From Streptomyces caelestis (GTDB lineage Bacteria > Actinomycetota > Actinomycetes > Streptomycetales > Streptomycetaceae), in assembly GCF_014205255.1 (NCBI RefSeq), contig NZ_JACHNE010000001.1, positions 8,432,001 through 8,496,000 of the forward strand: DNA of 64,000 nt, read 5' to 3'. Each line of letters starts with the position of its first letter. Position 1 is the first letter of the stretch. This document shows, in pieces, positions 25,428 through 34,738 of this stretch. A program made the translations under genes and the position numbers. Under the pieces are notes generated by a model. The model saw only the letters and a program-made list of their open reading frames with translations. It was not told the DNA's origin and did no database searches.

Positions 25428-27679
25428 CAGCCGAGCTCCACCGTCAGGAATCCCGTGCCGGCCTTCGCCCGCACCTCACGCCCGCCCGAGGCCAGCCCCC
25501 AGGGCACCGAGGGGTCGCTGCAGGAAGCCCGCAGCGTGTGCCCTTCGCGGACCACGGTGAAGGTCACGTCTCCCACGGGCACCGTCACCTGGGCGCCACG
25601 CCCGAGCTCGTACGCGTGCAGGGTGACGCCGTCGGCGTACGCGTAGTCGGGCCGGTCCTCCACAGCCCCCACCGGGATCACCGCACCCGGCCTGACCAGC
25701 AGCGGAACGCTCAGGAAGCCGTGCCGCTCGCGTACCCAGCGCGGGCCGGTCACCGGCTGCCCGCTGAGGAAGTGGGTCCAGGTGCCGTCGGGGACGTAGT
25801 ACGAGACGTCTCCCTCGTCGGAGAACACCGGCGCGACCAGCAGGTCGGGGCCGAGCATGTACTGCCGTTCCAGATGCGCGCACCCGGGGTCGTCCGGGAA
25901 CTCCAGGACCATCGCGCGCATCATCGGCACGCCCTCGGTGTGCGCGGCCCGGGCGGCCTCGTACAGGTACGGCATGAGGCGCAGCTTCAGGCGGGTGAAG
26001 AGGCGCAGGACGTCCACGGCCTCCTCGTCGAAGAGCCAAGGGACGCGGTAGGAGGAGCTGCCGTGCAGCCGGCTGTGCGAGGACAGCAGGCCGAAGGCGA
26101 TCCACCGTTTGAAGAGGGCGGGCGTCGGTGTGCCCTCGAAGCCGCCGATGTCATGGCTCCAGAAGCCGAACCCGGACAGACCGAGGGAGAGCCCGCCGCG
26201 CAGCGACTCGGCCATCGACTCGTACGTCGCCTCGCAGTCGCCGCCCCAGTGCACGGGGAACTTCTGGCTGCCCGCCGTCGCCGAGCGGGCGAAGACGACG
26301 GCTTCGGACTCACCCCGGTGCTTGCTGAGCACGTCGAAGACCGTGCGGTTGTACAGGTACGAGTAGTAGTTGTGCATCCGCTCGGGGTCGCCGCCGTCCG
26401 CGTACGCGACATCGAGCGGGACCCGCTCCCCGAAGTCCGTCTTGAAGCAGTCGACGCCCTGCGCGAGCAGCGCCTCCAGCTTCGACGCGTACCACTGCCG
26501 GGCGGGCTCGCTCGTGAAGTCGACCAGGGCCATCCCCGGCTGCCACAGGTCCCACTGCCAGACACCGCCGTCCGGCCTCTTCAGCAGATGCCCGAGGGCC
26601 TTGCCCTCCGCGAAGAGCGGTGAGCGCTGCGCGATGTACGGGTTGATCCATACGGAGATGCGCAGGCCGCGCTCCTTGAGGCGGGCCAGCATCCCCTCCG
26701 GGTCGGGGAAGACCCGCGGATCCCATGCGAAGTCGCACCAGTTGAACTCGCGCATCCAGAAGCAGTCGAAGTGGAAGACGGAGAGCGGGAGTTCACGCTC
26801 CTTCATGCCGTCGATGAAGGAGGTGACGGTGGTCTCGTCGTACGAGGTGGTGAAGGACGTCGACAGCCACAGCCCGAACGACCAGGCGGGTGGCAGCGCC
26901 GGGCGGCCGGTGAGGGCCGTGTACTTGCGGAGGATGTCCTTCGGGGTCGGACCGTAGATGACGTAGTACGTCAACTGCTGTGTCTCGGCGCTGAACTGAA
27001 CCCGGGACACCGCCTCCGAGCCGACCTCGAACGACACCCGGCCCGGATGGTCGACGAAGACGCCGTAGCCCGCGTCCGTCAGGTAGAACGGCACGTTCTT
27101 GTACGCCTGTTCCGTGGCCGTGCCCCCGTCGGCGTTCCACATGTCGACGACCTGGCCGTTCTTGACCAGCGGTCCGAAGCGCTCGCCGAGCCCGAAGACC
27201 TGCGTGCCCACGCCGAGGTTCAACTGCTCGCGCAGATAGTGGCCGCCGGTGCCGGCGTCCCGCATGATGCCCATGCCCTTGGGGCCGCTGGAGGTGAGGG
27301 TGCGGCCGTTCGCGAGGAAGTCGACGTGCCAGGGCCCTGTGCGGCTCACTTTTATGGACAGGGCGCCCGCGGTGAGGGTCGCGGACTCCTCGTCGTACCC
27401 GGTGTGAGCCGTGAACTCCTGTTTGCTGAGCTCGAATTGGGGCCCGTGCGGCTCCTCGCCCTCGAAGTGTGTGAACGTGACGCCGATGACGTCCGGCATG
27501 GGCGCGTGCGCGCTGATCGTCACGACCGGTCCCTTCAGCAGGTCGCCGCGGTGGCGGATGGGCTGGGTCGGCGCATGGATCTCCAGGGTGCCGGACCCGT
27601 CGGTCACATCGAGGACCTCGACCGGGTGGGCCGCGGTCACGCCCTCGCGCAGCAGCCAGTAGCCATCGGTGAACTTCAC
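25427..27679 (-). CDS. yicI: Alpha-xylosidase (GH31, YicI-like)
   Basis: 750 aa, close to YicI (772). It removes alpha-1,6-xylose from the non-reducing end of xyloglucan oligosaccharides or isoprimeverose. Catalytic nucleophile Asp is in DCFKTDFGERVP and the acid/base Asp in HWGGDCEATYESM; FGLGERFGPLVKNG and PAWSFGLWLSTSF are family blocks. The KTDFGE...GGDCEATYESM pairing is typical of alpha-xylosidases, while alpha-glucosidases usually have WIDMNE. No signal peptide, so it acts in the cytoplasm on imported sugars. It sits between the permease gene (11-bp gap) and lacI (1-bp overlap). Confidence 0.92.
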   Translation of the reverse strand: MKFTDGYWLLREGVTAAHPVEVLDVTDGSGTLEIHAPTQPIRHRGDLLKGPVVTISAHAPMPDVIGVTFTHFEGEEPHGPQFELSKQEFTAHTGYDEESATLTAGALSIKVSRTGPWHVDFLANGRTLTSSGPKGMGIMRDAGTGGHYLREQLNLGVGTQVFGLGERFGPLVKNGQVVDMWNADGGTATEQAYKNVPFYLTDAGYGVFVDHPGRVSFEVGSEAVSRVQFSAETQQLTYYVIYGPTPKDILRKYTALTGRPALPPAWSFGLWLSTSFTTSYDETTVTSFIDGMKERELPLSVFHFDCFWMREFNWCDFAWDPRVFPDPEGMLARLKERGLRISVWINPYIAQRSPLFAEGKALGHLLKRPDGGVWQWDLWQPGMALVDFTSEPARQWYASKLEALLAQGVDCFKTDFGERVPLDVAYADGGDPERMHNYYSYLYNRTVFDVLSKHRGESEAVVFARSATAGSQKFPVHWGGDCEATYESMAESLRGGLSLGLSGFGFWSHDIGGFEGTPTPALFKRWIAFGLLSSHSRLHGSSSYRVPWLFDEEAVDVLRLFTRLKLRLMPYLYEAARAAHTEGVPMMRAMVLEFPDDPGCAHLERQYMLGPDLLVAPVFSDEGDVSYYVPDGTWTHFLSGQPVTGPRWVRERHGFLSVPLLVRPGAVIPVGAVEDRPDYAYADGVTLHAYELGRGAQVTVPVGDVTFTVVREGHTLRASCSDPSVPWGLASGGREVRAKAGTGFLTVELG

Positions 27680-27690
27680 GCCCGTACCCC

Positions 27691-28557
27691 TTACTTGACG
27701 GCGCCCACGGCGATCCCACGGGTGAGGGTCCGCTGGAAGACGAGGAAGAAGACGATGGCGGGCAGCACGCCCAGCAGCGCGGCGGCGTTCGTCATCGTGG
27801 CGTCCATCAGGCGCTGGCCCTGGAGCACGCCGAGCGCCACCGACACGGTCTGGTTGTCATTGGAGATCAGCATGACCAGGGGCAGCAGGAACTCGTTCCA
27901 GGTCCAGATGAAGAAGAAGACCAGCAGTACGCCGATGGTCGGGCGGCTGACGGGAACCACGATCCGCCACAGCACCTGCCACTTGTTCGCCCCGTCGATC
28001 TTGGCGGCCTCGATGATCTCGCGCGGGAACTGGCCGAGTACGGCGGACAGGAGATACGTACCGAACGCGGCCTGGATCACGGTGAAGACGATGATCACGC
28101 TCAACCGGGTGTCGTACAGGCCGGCTTCCTTGCTCAGGTAGTAGACCGGGTAGACCAGCGCCTCCTGCGGCAGCATGTTCGCCAGGACGAAGAAGGCGAG
28201 CACCCAGGTGCGGCCCTTGATGCGGCCGACGCCGATCGCGTACGCGTTCAGCACGGACAGGACGACGGCCAGGAGGGCCACGCTGCCACTGATCAGTACG
28301 GAGTTCACGAGCTTCTGGCCGAAGTCGACGCGCTCCCAGAAGTCCTTCAGGCCGTCCAGGTAGACGCCCTCGGGGAGGCTGAGCGGGCCGTTCGCCGAGT
28401 ACTCGGCGGGCGACTTCACCGCGTTGACCGTGACGATCAGAAAGGGCAGGACCATGAACAGGGCCCCGATGATCAGGGCGACGAGGACGGGATAGCGGCC
28501 GACGACGGAGCGGACGGGCGGGCGTGACTTGGTGCGTACGGCTTGTACGGCTGTCAT
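27691..28557 (-). CDS. Sugar ABC transporter permease (MalG type)
   Basis: 288 aa, six membrane helices. The EAA loop EIIEAAKIDGANKWQVLWRI contacts the ATPase. ATG at 28557 gives MTAVQAVRTKSRPPV; the much longer open frame upstream is a shadow of the other permease. Its start overlaps the stop of the MalF-type gene by 4 bases. No ATPase gene is present in the operon, which is usual for Streptomyces sugar importers served by MsiK. Confidence 0.92.
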   Translation of the reverse strand: MTAVQAVRTKSRPPVRSVVGRYPVLVALIIGALFMVLPFLIVTVNAVKSPAEYSANGPLSLPEGVYLDGLKDFWERVDFGQKLVNSVLISGSVALLAVVLSVLNAYAIGVGRIKGRTWVLAFFVLANMLPQEALVYPVYYLSKEAGLYDTRLSVIIVFTVIQAAFGTYLLSAVLGQFPREIIEAAKIDGANKWQVLWRIVVPVSRPTIGVLLVFFFIWTWNEFLLPLVMLISNDNQTVSVALGVLQGQRLMDATMTNAAALLGVLPAIVFFLVFQRTLTRGIAVGAVK

Positions 28558-29528
28558 GTGCGGAGCCCTTCCTCGGCGTCCTCGGCGCGGGTCTGGAGCT
28601 TGAGGCCGATGAGCGCCAGCACGAGGATGACCACGGTCAGCACGGTCGAGATCGCAGCGCCGTAGCCGACCTGGGTCTTCTCGAAGAAGGTGGTGAAGGA
28701 GAAGTAGGAGGGGACGTTGGTCGCACCGCCGGGCCCGCCCTTCGTGAGGACGTACACCGCGCCGAAGACCTTGAGCGCGGCGATGGTGCACCAGAGGAGG
28801 ACGACGTGGATCTCGGGCCGGATCTGGGGGAGGGTGACGTGCCAGAACCGCCGCCACCAGCCGGCGCCGTCCAGCTCGGCGGCCTCGTACAGCTGCGGGT
28901 CCACGCGTTGCAACCCCGCCATGAAGATGACCAGCGGGAAGCCGATCTGCACCCACACCATCACGCCCATCACGCTGTAGAGCGCGATGTCGGGGTCGCC
29001 GAGCCAGTCCTGCTGGAGGCCGCCGAGCCCGATGGCCTTCAGGAGTTCGTTCAGGGAGCCGTTCTCCGGCGCGAGGATCCAGCTCCACACGATGCCCGCG
29101 ACCGCGATCGGCAGGACCTGCGGGAGATAGAAGCAGGCGCGGAGCACGGCGACCGTCTTCGTCCCGAAGTGCTTGCCGACGAAGTCGAACAGGGCGGCCG
29201 CGAGAACTAGCCCCATCACCGTCGGTACCGCCGCCATCGCCACGACCATGAAGAGGCTGTGCCGGAAGGACGCCCAGAACTCCGAGTCGCCCATCAGCTC
29301 CCTGTAGTTGGCGAGCCCGGCCCACTTCGGAGTGCCGACGCCCTGCCACTCGGTGAAACTCACGCCCGTGTTCATCAGGAACGGCACGATGATGATCGCG
29401 AAGAAGGCGAGGATCCCCGGGAGCAGGAACAGGGTGTACGAGTCCCGGGGGCGGCGCGGGCCCTTCGCGTGCTGATGCTTCTCGGTGACCCGGCCGCCCC
29501 GTGCTCCCCGTTCGACGGTGACCGTCAC
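28554..29528 (-). CDS. Sugar ABC transporter permease (MalF type)
   Basis: 324 aa, six helices. The EAA loop reads LYEAAELDGAGWWRRFWHV. The GTG at 29528 overlaps the TGA of the binding-protein gene (GTGA), a typical coupled start; about 30 charged residues precede the first helix (YTLFLLPGILAFFAIIIVPF). Works with the MalG-type partner and the lipoprotein encoded upstream. Confidence 0.9.
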   Translation of the reverse strand: MTVTVERGARGGRVTEKHQHAKGPRRPRDSYTLFLLPGILAFFAIIIVPFLMNTGVSFTEWQGVGTPKWAGLANYRELMGDSEFWASFRHSLFMVVAMAAVPTVMGLVLAAALFDFVGKHFGTKTVAVLRACFYLPQVLPIAVAGIVWSWILAPENGSLNELLKAIGLGGLQQDWLGDPDIALYSVMGVMVWVQIGFPLVIFMAGLQRVDPQLYEAAELDGAGWWRRFWHVTLPQIRPEIHVVLLWCTIAALKVFGAVYVLTKGGPGGATNVPSYFSFTTFFEKTQVGYGAAISTVLTVVILVLALIGLKLQTRAEDAEEGLRT

Positions 29529-30820
29529 GTCTTCGGCGCGCCCTTGTCGTACGCCTCCTGGACCGCGTCCAGGTAGGCCTCCGGTTTCGCGCTCCCCGTG
29601 ATCAGCTTCTGCGTCTCGGAGACGAGGACGTCGTAGAAACCGGGAACGGGCCAGTCCGGGTAGAAGGCCAGGCCGTCCCTCTCGGAGAGCGTGTTGAAGT
29701 TGGCGATGAGCGCCTTGGCCTGCGGGTCGGTGATGCCGGCGGGGTCGGCCGCCACGGGGACGCCGCCCTTGTTGCCGAGCAGGTTCTGGATCTTCTTCGA
29801 CATGGTGATGTCGATGAAGTCGTACGCCAGCTCCTTGTTCTTGGCGCCCTTGGGGACGACCCAGAGGTTGCCGCCGGAGCCGGCGGTCATGTCCGAGTCC
29901 GGCCAGAGGAAGGTGCCCCAGTCGAACGTGTTCTCCGCGGCGAACCGGCCGTACCACCAGCTGCCGGAGAACAGGATCGGGCTCTTGCCCTGGATGAAGG
30001 AGACCCCGGCGTCCTCCGCCTTCGTACCGCTGGACTTCTTGCTGATGTATCCCTTCTTCACCCAGTCCGCGAAGGTCTCGGCGCCGTAGGTCCAGGCGGC
30101 GTCGTGGAAGTCGGTCTTGCCCTTGTAGAGCTGGTACGAGTCGACCCACGCGCGGTCGGCCTTCGACAGCGCGAGCTGGTAGAGGTACTGCCCGGCCATG
30201 TACTCGGCGCCCGCGTTGGCGAGCGGGGTGATGCCCTCGTCGACGAACTTGTCCATGGCGGCGGTGAGTTCGTCGAACGTGGTGGGTTCCTGGATCCCGT
30301 ACTTCTTGAAGAGATCCTTGTTGTAGAACACCATCGTGTACTCGGCGTAGTTGGGGATTCCGTACCACTTTCCGGAACCCATCACGCCGTTGGTGTCGTA
30401 CTGGCTGGTCGTCCGCACCCCGGAGCTGAGCTTCTTGTCCCAGCCCCGCTTGGTGGCCTCGGCGGACAGATCGGTCAGGAGCCCCTGCTTGGAGAGGAGT
30501 CCCGCCGTCGCGTTGCCCTTGTTGTACTCCATGAGGTCGGGTGCGTCGTCCGAGTTGAGGACCATCGGGGCGGTCTTCTGGATCTGTTCGAAGCCCTTCT
30601 CCTCGAACTCCACCTTGACCCCCGGATGGGTCTTCTCGAACTCCTTGATGGCCGCGTTCCAAGCCACGCCCATCGCGCTGTCCGGTCCCTCGTAGTGCCA
30701 CAGTTTCAGCGTCTTGCCGTCTGATCCGCCACTGTCCGAGTCGCCGCAGGAGGCCAGGAGCAGAGCCCCGCTCAGAACCGCCGCAGCGGTCGCCACCACA
30801 CGCCTTCGTGCCGTCAACAT
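29525..30820 (-). CDS. Sugar-binding lipoprotein of ABC importer
   Basis: 431 aa. Lipobox LLASC at about residues 21-25 follows a short Arg-rich start and hydrophobic core. The mature protein is a cluster B sugar-binding protein (KTLKLWHYEGPDSAMGVAWN, PDLMEYNKGNATAGLLSKQG). It captures oligosaccharides outside the membrane; the downstream GH31 and GH3 suggest xyloglucan-derived sugars (inference). It is the first gene of the operon, with GGAGG before the ATG and two LacI-type palindromes 85-124 bp upstream. Confidence 0.92.
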   Translation of the reverse strand: MLTARRRVVATAAAVLSGALLLASCGDSDSGGSDGKTLKLWHYEGPDSAMGVAWNAAIKEFEKTHPGVKVEFEEKGFEQIQKTAPMVLNSDDAPDLMEYNKGNATAGLLSKQGLLTDLSAEATKRGWDKKLSSGVRTTSQYDTNGVMGSGKWYGIPNYAEYTMVFYNKDLFKKYGIQEPTTFDELTAAMDKFVDEGITPLANAGAEYMAGQYLYQLALSKADRAWVDSYQLYKGKTDFHDAAWTYGAETFADWVKKGYISKKSSGTKAEDAGVSFIQGKSPILFSGSWWYGRFAAENTFDWGTFLWPDSDMTAGSGGNLWVVPKGAKNKELAYDFIDITMSKKIQNLLGNKGGVPVAADPAGITDPQAKALIANFNTLSERDGLAFYPDWPVPGFYDVLVSETQKLITGSAKPEAYLDAVQEAYDKGAPKT

Positions 30821-30904
30821 CCAGTGCCTCCAGGGGAGTCGGATGGCTCACTGTCCCGGTGAGTCGTGCTCGTCACGCTCGTCGTGGGGGCGTCACGCAG
30901 GGTT

Positions 30905-30922
30905 CATCGAATCGTTTCGATG
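30905..30922 (-). promoter_or_regulatory. LacI-type operator, copy 1
   Basis: CATCGAATCGTTTCGATG is symmetric except for one mismatched pair near the centre. It shares the TCGAA-n-CG-n-TTCGA core with copy 2 and lies 85-102 bp before the binding-protein gene. Confidence 0.75.
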
Positions 30923-30928
30923 CGGGAC

Positions 30929-30944
30929 GTCGAAGCGCTTCGAC
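30929..30944 (-). promoter_or_regulatory. LacI-type operator, copy 2
   Basis: GTCGAAGCGCTTCGAC is a perfect 16-bp palindrome with the central CG characteristic of LacI-family sites. It is centred 23 bp from copy 1, about two helical turns, which would allow cooperative binding. Confidence 0.8.
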
Positions 30945-31344
30945 GGAGGAAGGTATGTGGGGGCCGGGAGCGCGTCAATGGGGCGCGTCGGAATTGGGAC
31001 GAGTGTTCGCGCGTCGGACGCGGTGTCCGTCAGCAGACGTGATCCAGTCGCCGGTCCCATGCCTCCACCGGAGCCGGACCACCTTGGGGGAGCTGTGCCC
31101 CGGTCGTGCGCGGCGGCGTTTGCCGGCAGCCCGGCCGTCCAGGCGCACCAGCAGGTGTGCCCCGACCGGCGCCGGCCGGCCCAGTTCCCGCCCACGGGCG
31201 TGTGTGTGAGCGCTATGTGAGGGCGAACGCGGCCGGCGCGGCCCGCAGCATGCCGACGTCGACCGCGCCACGCAAACACAGAGCCCCCGTCAGCAGACCG
31301 ACGGGGACTCATGAACGATCGACGCTCGTGTTCTTGGATTTCGG
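30945..31344. other. Intergenic region between sugar operon and cellulase
   Basis: No convincing gene on either strand. A stem CCCCGTC (31285-31291)/GACGGGG (31300-31306) with an 8-nt loop lies 39 bp beyond the cellulase stop and may be its terminator. Nothing else was recognised. Confidence 0.5.
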
Positions 31345-32598
31345 CTACTTGCGTTCGAAGGACCAGATTGTGCTGCTGTCGGTCGAGCGACCACCGCCAC
31401 CAACGCCGCTCATGATGGCATCGATAATGCCCTGCTGGGTCACCGCATGGGAACGTCGGTTGAACAGCCCGAACCCGTACCGTCCGGTTTCGCCGTTGTC
31501 CCAGTAGACCGGGGCCGCTCCGTACTTCTTGGCGGTGGACGCGACGGCGCGCATGTAGTCCGCGCGATACCTGGAGTTCGATGAATCGAACGATGACTTG
31601 TCGATCGCACCGTACTCACCGACGACTACCGGGTATCCCCGCACGACGAATTTGTCGTACATCTTCTTCAACTGCGCGTCCAGGTAGTCCTCCTGTCCCC
31701 AGGTCGACGTCTTTGACGGATTAGTCGCTGCTCGTCCCCATTGCGTGATGGTGCCGCTTTCCTCTCCGGCGAAGTCCCACGGGTCGTAGTGGTGAACGGA
31801 GATCATGATGCGCTGTTCATTACTGGGGATGGAGGGGGAGCGGTATTGGTCGGTCGGCAGCACGAAGCCGTAGTTCCCTGCGGTGTACTCGATGTTCGTG
31901 TTCCAGCCGGGAACGAGCAGCCACCTTGAACCGTTGTTCCCGCCGGTCCTCCGCACGGTGTCAACGAAGATCTGGTTGTAGCTGTTGATGTTCGAGTAGC
32001 ACGGCTGGGTGGGGCGGCCGAATTGCCCGTCGAAGTTCTCGTTCATGGACTCCAGGATCAGGCGCTGGTCGTAGTTCTGGAACCTGGTCGCGATCTGTTG
32101 CCAGACCTTCTGGTACTTGGCCCTGATCGCCGTCTGGTTGGACGAGTCACAGATCAGCCAGGAGCCGTAGATGGTCTTGTAGCCGTCGCCGTGCATGTTG
32201 ATCAGCACGTACAGGCCACGGTTGTAGGCGTAGTTGACGACTTCCTGGATCCTGTTCAGCCAGGCGGCGTTGATCGTGTAGTCCGGGCCGGGGCCTATGT
32301 GCCGCAGATACGAGACCGGGATTCGTATTGTTTTGAAGCCTGCGGACTTCACCTTGTCGATGAGGGCCTGCGTGATAACCGGCTGGCCCCATGCAGTTTC
32401 GCTGGGATATCCGTTGGAGTTGGCCTCCATCTGGTTCCCCAGGTTCCAGCCGGCGCCCATGTCGGCGACGATCTGCGAGGCGTTCAGCTGTGTCGTGGTG
32501 TCGGCCGATGCCTGGTTCGTCAGGCCGGCGAAAGATGCGACGACCGCCAACACAACGGCAAGCAAAATGGCTCTGATCTTCCCCACTTGTGAAACCAT
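31345..32598 (-). CDS. Secreted GH5 endoglucanase/xyloglucanase
   Basis: 417 aa. A Sec signal covers residues 1-33 (IRAILLAVVLAVVASFAGLT..ASA). The TIM barrel opens with VADMGAGWNLGNQMEANSNG, has TIRIPVSYLRHIG and VLINMHGDGY, the acid/base Glu in LESMNENFDG, HHYDPWDF, and the nucleophile Glu in PVVVGEYGAID. The overall pattern is GH5 subfamily 4-like, whose members cut beta-1,4-glucan or xyloglucan. The usual NEP triplet is NEN here. ATG at 32598 follows AGAGGAAA; an upstream GTG would precede the signal with polar residues. It is a single gene 525 bp upstream (on its strand) of the sugar operon and would supply its substrates. Confidence 0.9.
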   Translation of the reverse strand: MVSQVGKIRAILLAVVLAVVASFAGLTNQASADTTTQLNASQIVADMGAGWNLGNQMEANSNGYPSETAWGQPVITQALIDKVKSAGFKTIRIPVSYLRHIGPGPDYTINAAWLNRIQEVVNYAYNRGLYVLINMHGDGYKTIYGSWLICDSSNQTAIRAKYQKVWQQIATRFQNYDQRLILESMNENFDGQFGRPTQPCYSNINSYNQIFVDTVRRTGGNNGSRWLLVPGWNTNIEYTAGNYGFVLPTDQYRSPSIPSNEQRIMISVHHYDPWDFAGEESGTITQWGRAATNPSKTSTWGQEDYLDAQLKKMYDKFVVRGYPVVVGEYGAIDKSSFDSSNSRYRADYMRAVASTAKKYGAAPVYWDNGETGRYGFGLFNRRSHAVTQQGIIDAIMSGVGGGGRSTDSSTIWSFERK

Positions 32599-33304
32599 GG
32601 GTATTTCCTCTCTTCTGGTTCTGAGGGGGTCAAAACCAGGTAGATCCACCCGCCCGGGCGCCGTGGCGGTGGTCATGGCATGGCCGTACGCCCCCGGTGG
32701 TCATGAGTGGGAAGCGCTGGCGCAGGCACGGAGCGGTTCGGCGGACTCGGCGACGCGACCACTGTGCCGTGCCACAGGTCCCCCTTTGGTCCTGGGGGAC
32801 ATGAGGCTGCCATCGAATCGAGCGGCCTGAGTCGCCGGCCTCTTTCGAAGTGTGGCCCCGCATCGAGTCTGTGAATGTACGCGGTCAAACACGTGCCGAT
32901 GATGTAAGCGCATGCTGAGGATCGTTTCAAGTGTTGCGCGCGAACCAGTGTGAACGTGCACAGTGTGTCGAGGCTCCGGAACATCATCATCGAGCGGTCG
33001 CGGCCGCCCGTGGCACTTGCAACGAGGGCGGCAGGCGACATCCCTCTGTTACTCGGCAGTATGCTTCACTCAGCGTCCGACCGGGCGCCGAAATGTCAGT
33101 CAGGTCAGCTCAGGGTGTGCGTGCCCTGGTGCGAGGTGGCCGTCGGAGACATCGGCGGGCAGGGTGGCGGCGGCCGACGCCCAGGTCACGTCCGTGCTTC
33201 AGGCCGGGCCGTTACAGTGGGACCGCCCATTCGACGCGTCGGAGCAGACCTTGGCGAACCTGTCTCACCTCGAGGAGATCTTCTCCGGCGACGGCACCAG
33301 GCCG
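32599..33304. other. Divergent regulatory region, cellulase / PaaX regulator
   Basis: A 700-bp gap without a convincing gene, including a lower-GC stretch at about 32870-33000 that is likely promoter DNA. TGTAAGCGC at 32903-32911 is one good half of a LacI-type TGTAAGCGCTTACA site; the other half is poor. The open frames here show no domain and no coding bias. Confidence 0.4.
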
Positions 33305-34216
33305 ATGCGGTTGCCGCGCTGGCAGGACGGCGGTTCACCAGCGGGTTTGGCGGTCACTTTGGTCGCTGACTACACGTTTCCGGCTCGGGCCTGGTTGCCG
33401 GCGGCGGCGATCGTGGCGTTGCTGGGGGAGTTCGACGTGGCCGCGGGTGCCGCCCGTACGACGATCAGCAGGCTGGCGCGTCGGGGGGTGCTGGAGGGCA
33501 GTCGGCAGGGGCGGTACAGCTCGTACCGGCTGACGCGGGAGGCCGCTGTCGATCTGTGGAGCGGCGGTGGCTCCATCGCGACGTTCACCACGCAGCCCGA
33601 CTCATGGGACGGATGGTGGACCCTGGTCGCCTTCTCGGTGCCGGAGCAGGACAGCACGCGTCGGCGTGCGCTGCGCACGGCGCTGCGGTGGCGGGGGTTC
33701 GCTCCGCTGTACGACGCGGTCTGGGCGTCGCCGCACCCGCTCACCCCCAAGGGGCGTGCCGAGCTGGCCGACTTGGCGCTGGGGTCGGTGAGCGTGTTCC
33801 GCGCGCGGCAGGTGGATCTCGAGACGGAGGCCAACCGCAACCCGGTCGAGGCGTGGGACCTGCCCGGCATCGCCGCCCAGTACGAGATCTTCATCCGGCG
33901 GTGGAGCGGCCTGCTGCCCCGTATCAGCGCTGGTGAAGTCACCGGCGCGGCGGCGGTGCGAGCCCGTACCGAGGTGATGAACACCTACCGCCACTTCCCG
34001 GTGCTGGACCCCCTGCTGCCCATCGATCTGCTGCCGGCCGACTGGCCTCGGCCCCGGGCGAGGGAAGTGTGCGTCGCGGTGTACGACGGTCTGGCCCACC
34101 CGGCCCAGGAACACGTCCGATCGGTGGCGGCCCGGTCCGCGGACGGTCCGCACCTCGGCATCAGTGCCCACACGATCGCCGGCATGAGTGCTGGTATCGG
34201 TCACAGCGACGGCTGA
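33305..34216 (+). CDS. PaaX-family transcriptional regulator
   Basis: 303 aa from ATG 33305 (MRLPRWQDGGSPAGLAVTLV). The N-terminal winged helix reads LPAAAIVALLGEFDVAAGAA and TTISRLARRGVLEGS, the middle domain WWTLVAFSVPEQDSTRRRAL, and the C-terminal domain EIFIRRWSGLLPRI and YRHFPVLDPLLPIDLLPADW. PaaX binds phenylacetyl-CoA, but family members in actinomycetes often stand beside sugar clusters. It directly precedes the pectin/arabinogalactan genes on the same strand, so it is the likely controller. The start is uncertain: the frame stays open for 340 bp upstream and only a weak AGG precedes the chosen ATG. Confidence 0.8.
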   Translation: MRLPRWQDGGSPAGLAVTLVADYTFPARAWLPAAAIVALLGEFDVAAGAARTTISRLARRGVLEGSRQGRYSSYRLTREAAVDLWSGGGSIATFTTQPDSWDGWWTLVAFSVPEQDSTRRRALRTALRWRGFAPLYDAVWASPHPLTPKGRAELADLALGSVSVFRARQVDLETEANRNPVEAWDLPGIAAQYEIFIRRWSGLLPRISAGEVTGAAAVRARTEVMNTYRHFPVLDPLLPIDLLPADWPRPRAREVCVAVYDGLAHPAQEHVRSVAARSADGPHLGISAHTIAGMSAGIGHSDG

Positions 34217-34738
34217 CGGCCCGGCGGTCCGACCCTGAGTTCAGAGGGATTTGGGTCGCAGAGATTGACAGATGTGAGTCCGATGGTGACTCTTTCTGTT
34301 ATTCGAGAGAGGTGTGGGAGCGTTCACAGTCATGTGGTCGCAGAGAGCAGATCGCATGCACGCCCCTCGCCGCCTCGGGCTTTTGTACCTCCGCATCAGT
34401 GATGACAGGAGGCTTCTCCATGCGTGAGTTACGACTGGTGCTCGCCCAAGGGCGTCATCAACGACCAGGTGGCTGCCTTCGCGTGGATCACGAAGCGGTG
34501 GATGACCGGGAGCGACGGCAGCAGGGCGCTGGGCGGGCGGAGCATCATCGACGTGAACGTCCCCTGTCGTCCTGTGCCTGGCCGGGGGGCTTCAACGGGA
34601 GCGCGTCGGCGGCAACGCCGAGCATCCTCAACAACGCCGCACCCTGTTCAACCAGAGCAGCCGTTCGCGATGTCTGTTCGGTCACCACCGGAGCGATCAA
34701 GAGGTGGGCCGCTCGCTCGGAAGGTGGTGCACGCGCCC
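34217..34738. other. Promoter region of the pectin/arabinogalactan cluster
   Basis: A 520-bp gap. TTGACA at 34265-34270 is a good -35 box, but no clear -10 box follows at normal spacing. The open frame that runs in from 34424 has protein-like patches in two different frames (VAAFAWITKRWMTGSDG and CAWPGGFNGSASAATPSILN), which may be remnants of a secreted protein gene; I could not identify it. Confidence 0.4.

Noticed and set aside
31006..31320. Short open frames in the gap between sugar operon and cellulase
   Set aside because: No ribosome site, no coding periodicity visible and no recognisable domain; treated as intergenic.
32707..32725. Possible CebR box (TGGGAAGCGCTGGCGC) before the cellulase
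   Set aside because: Only one half matches TGGGAGCGCTCCCA; symmetry is lost on the right side, so I do not call it.
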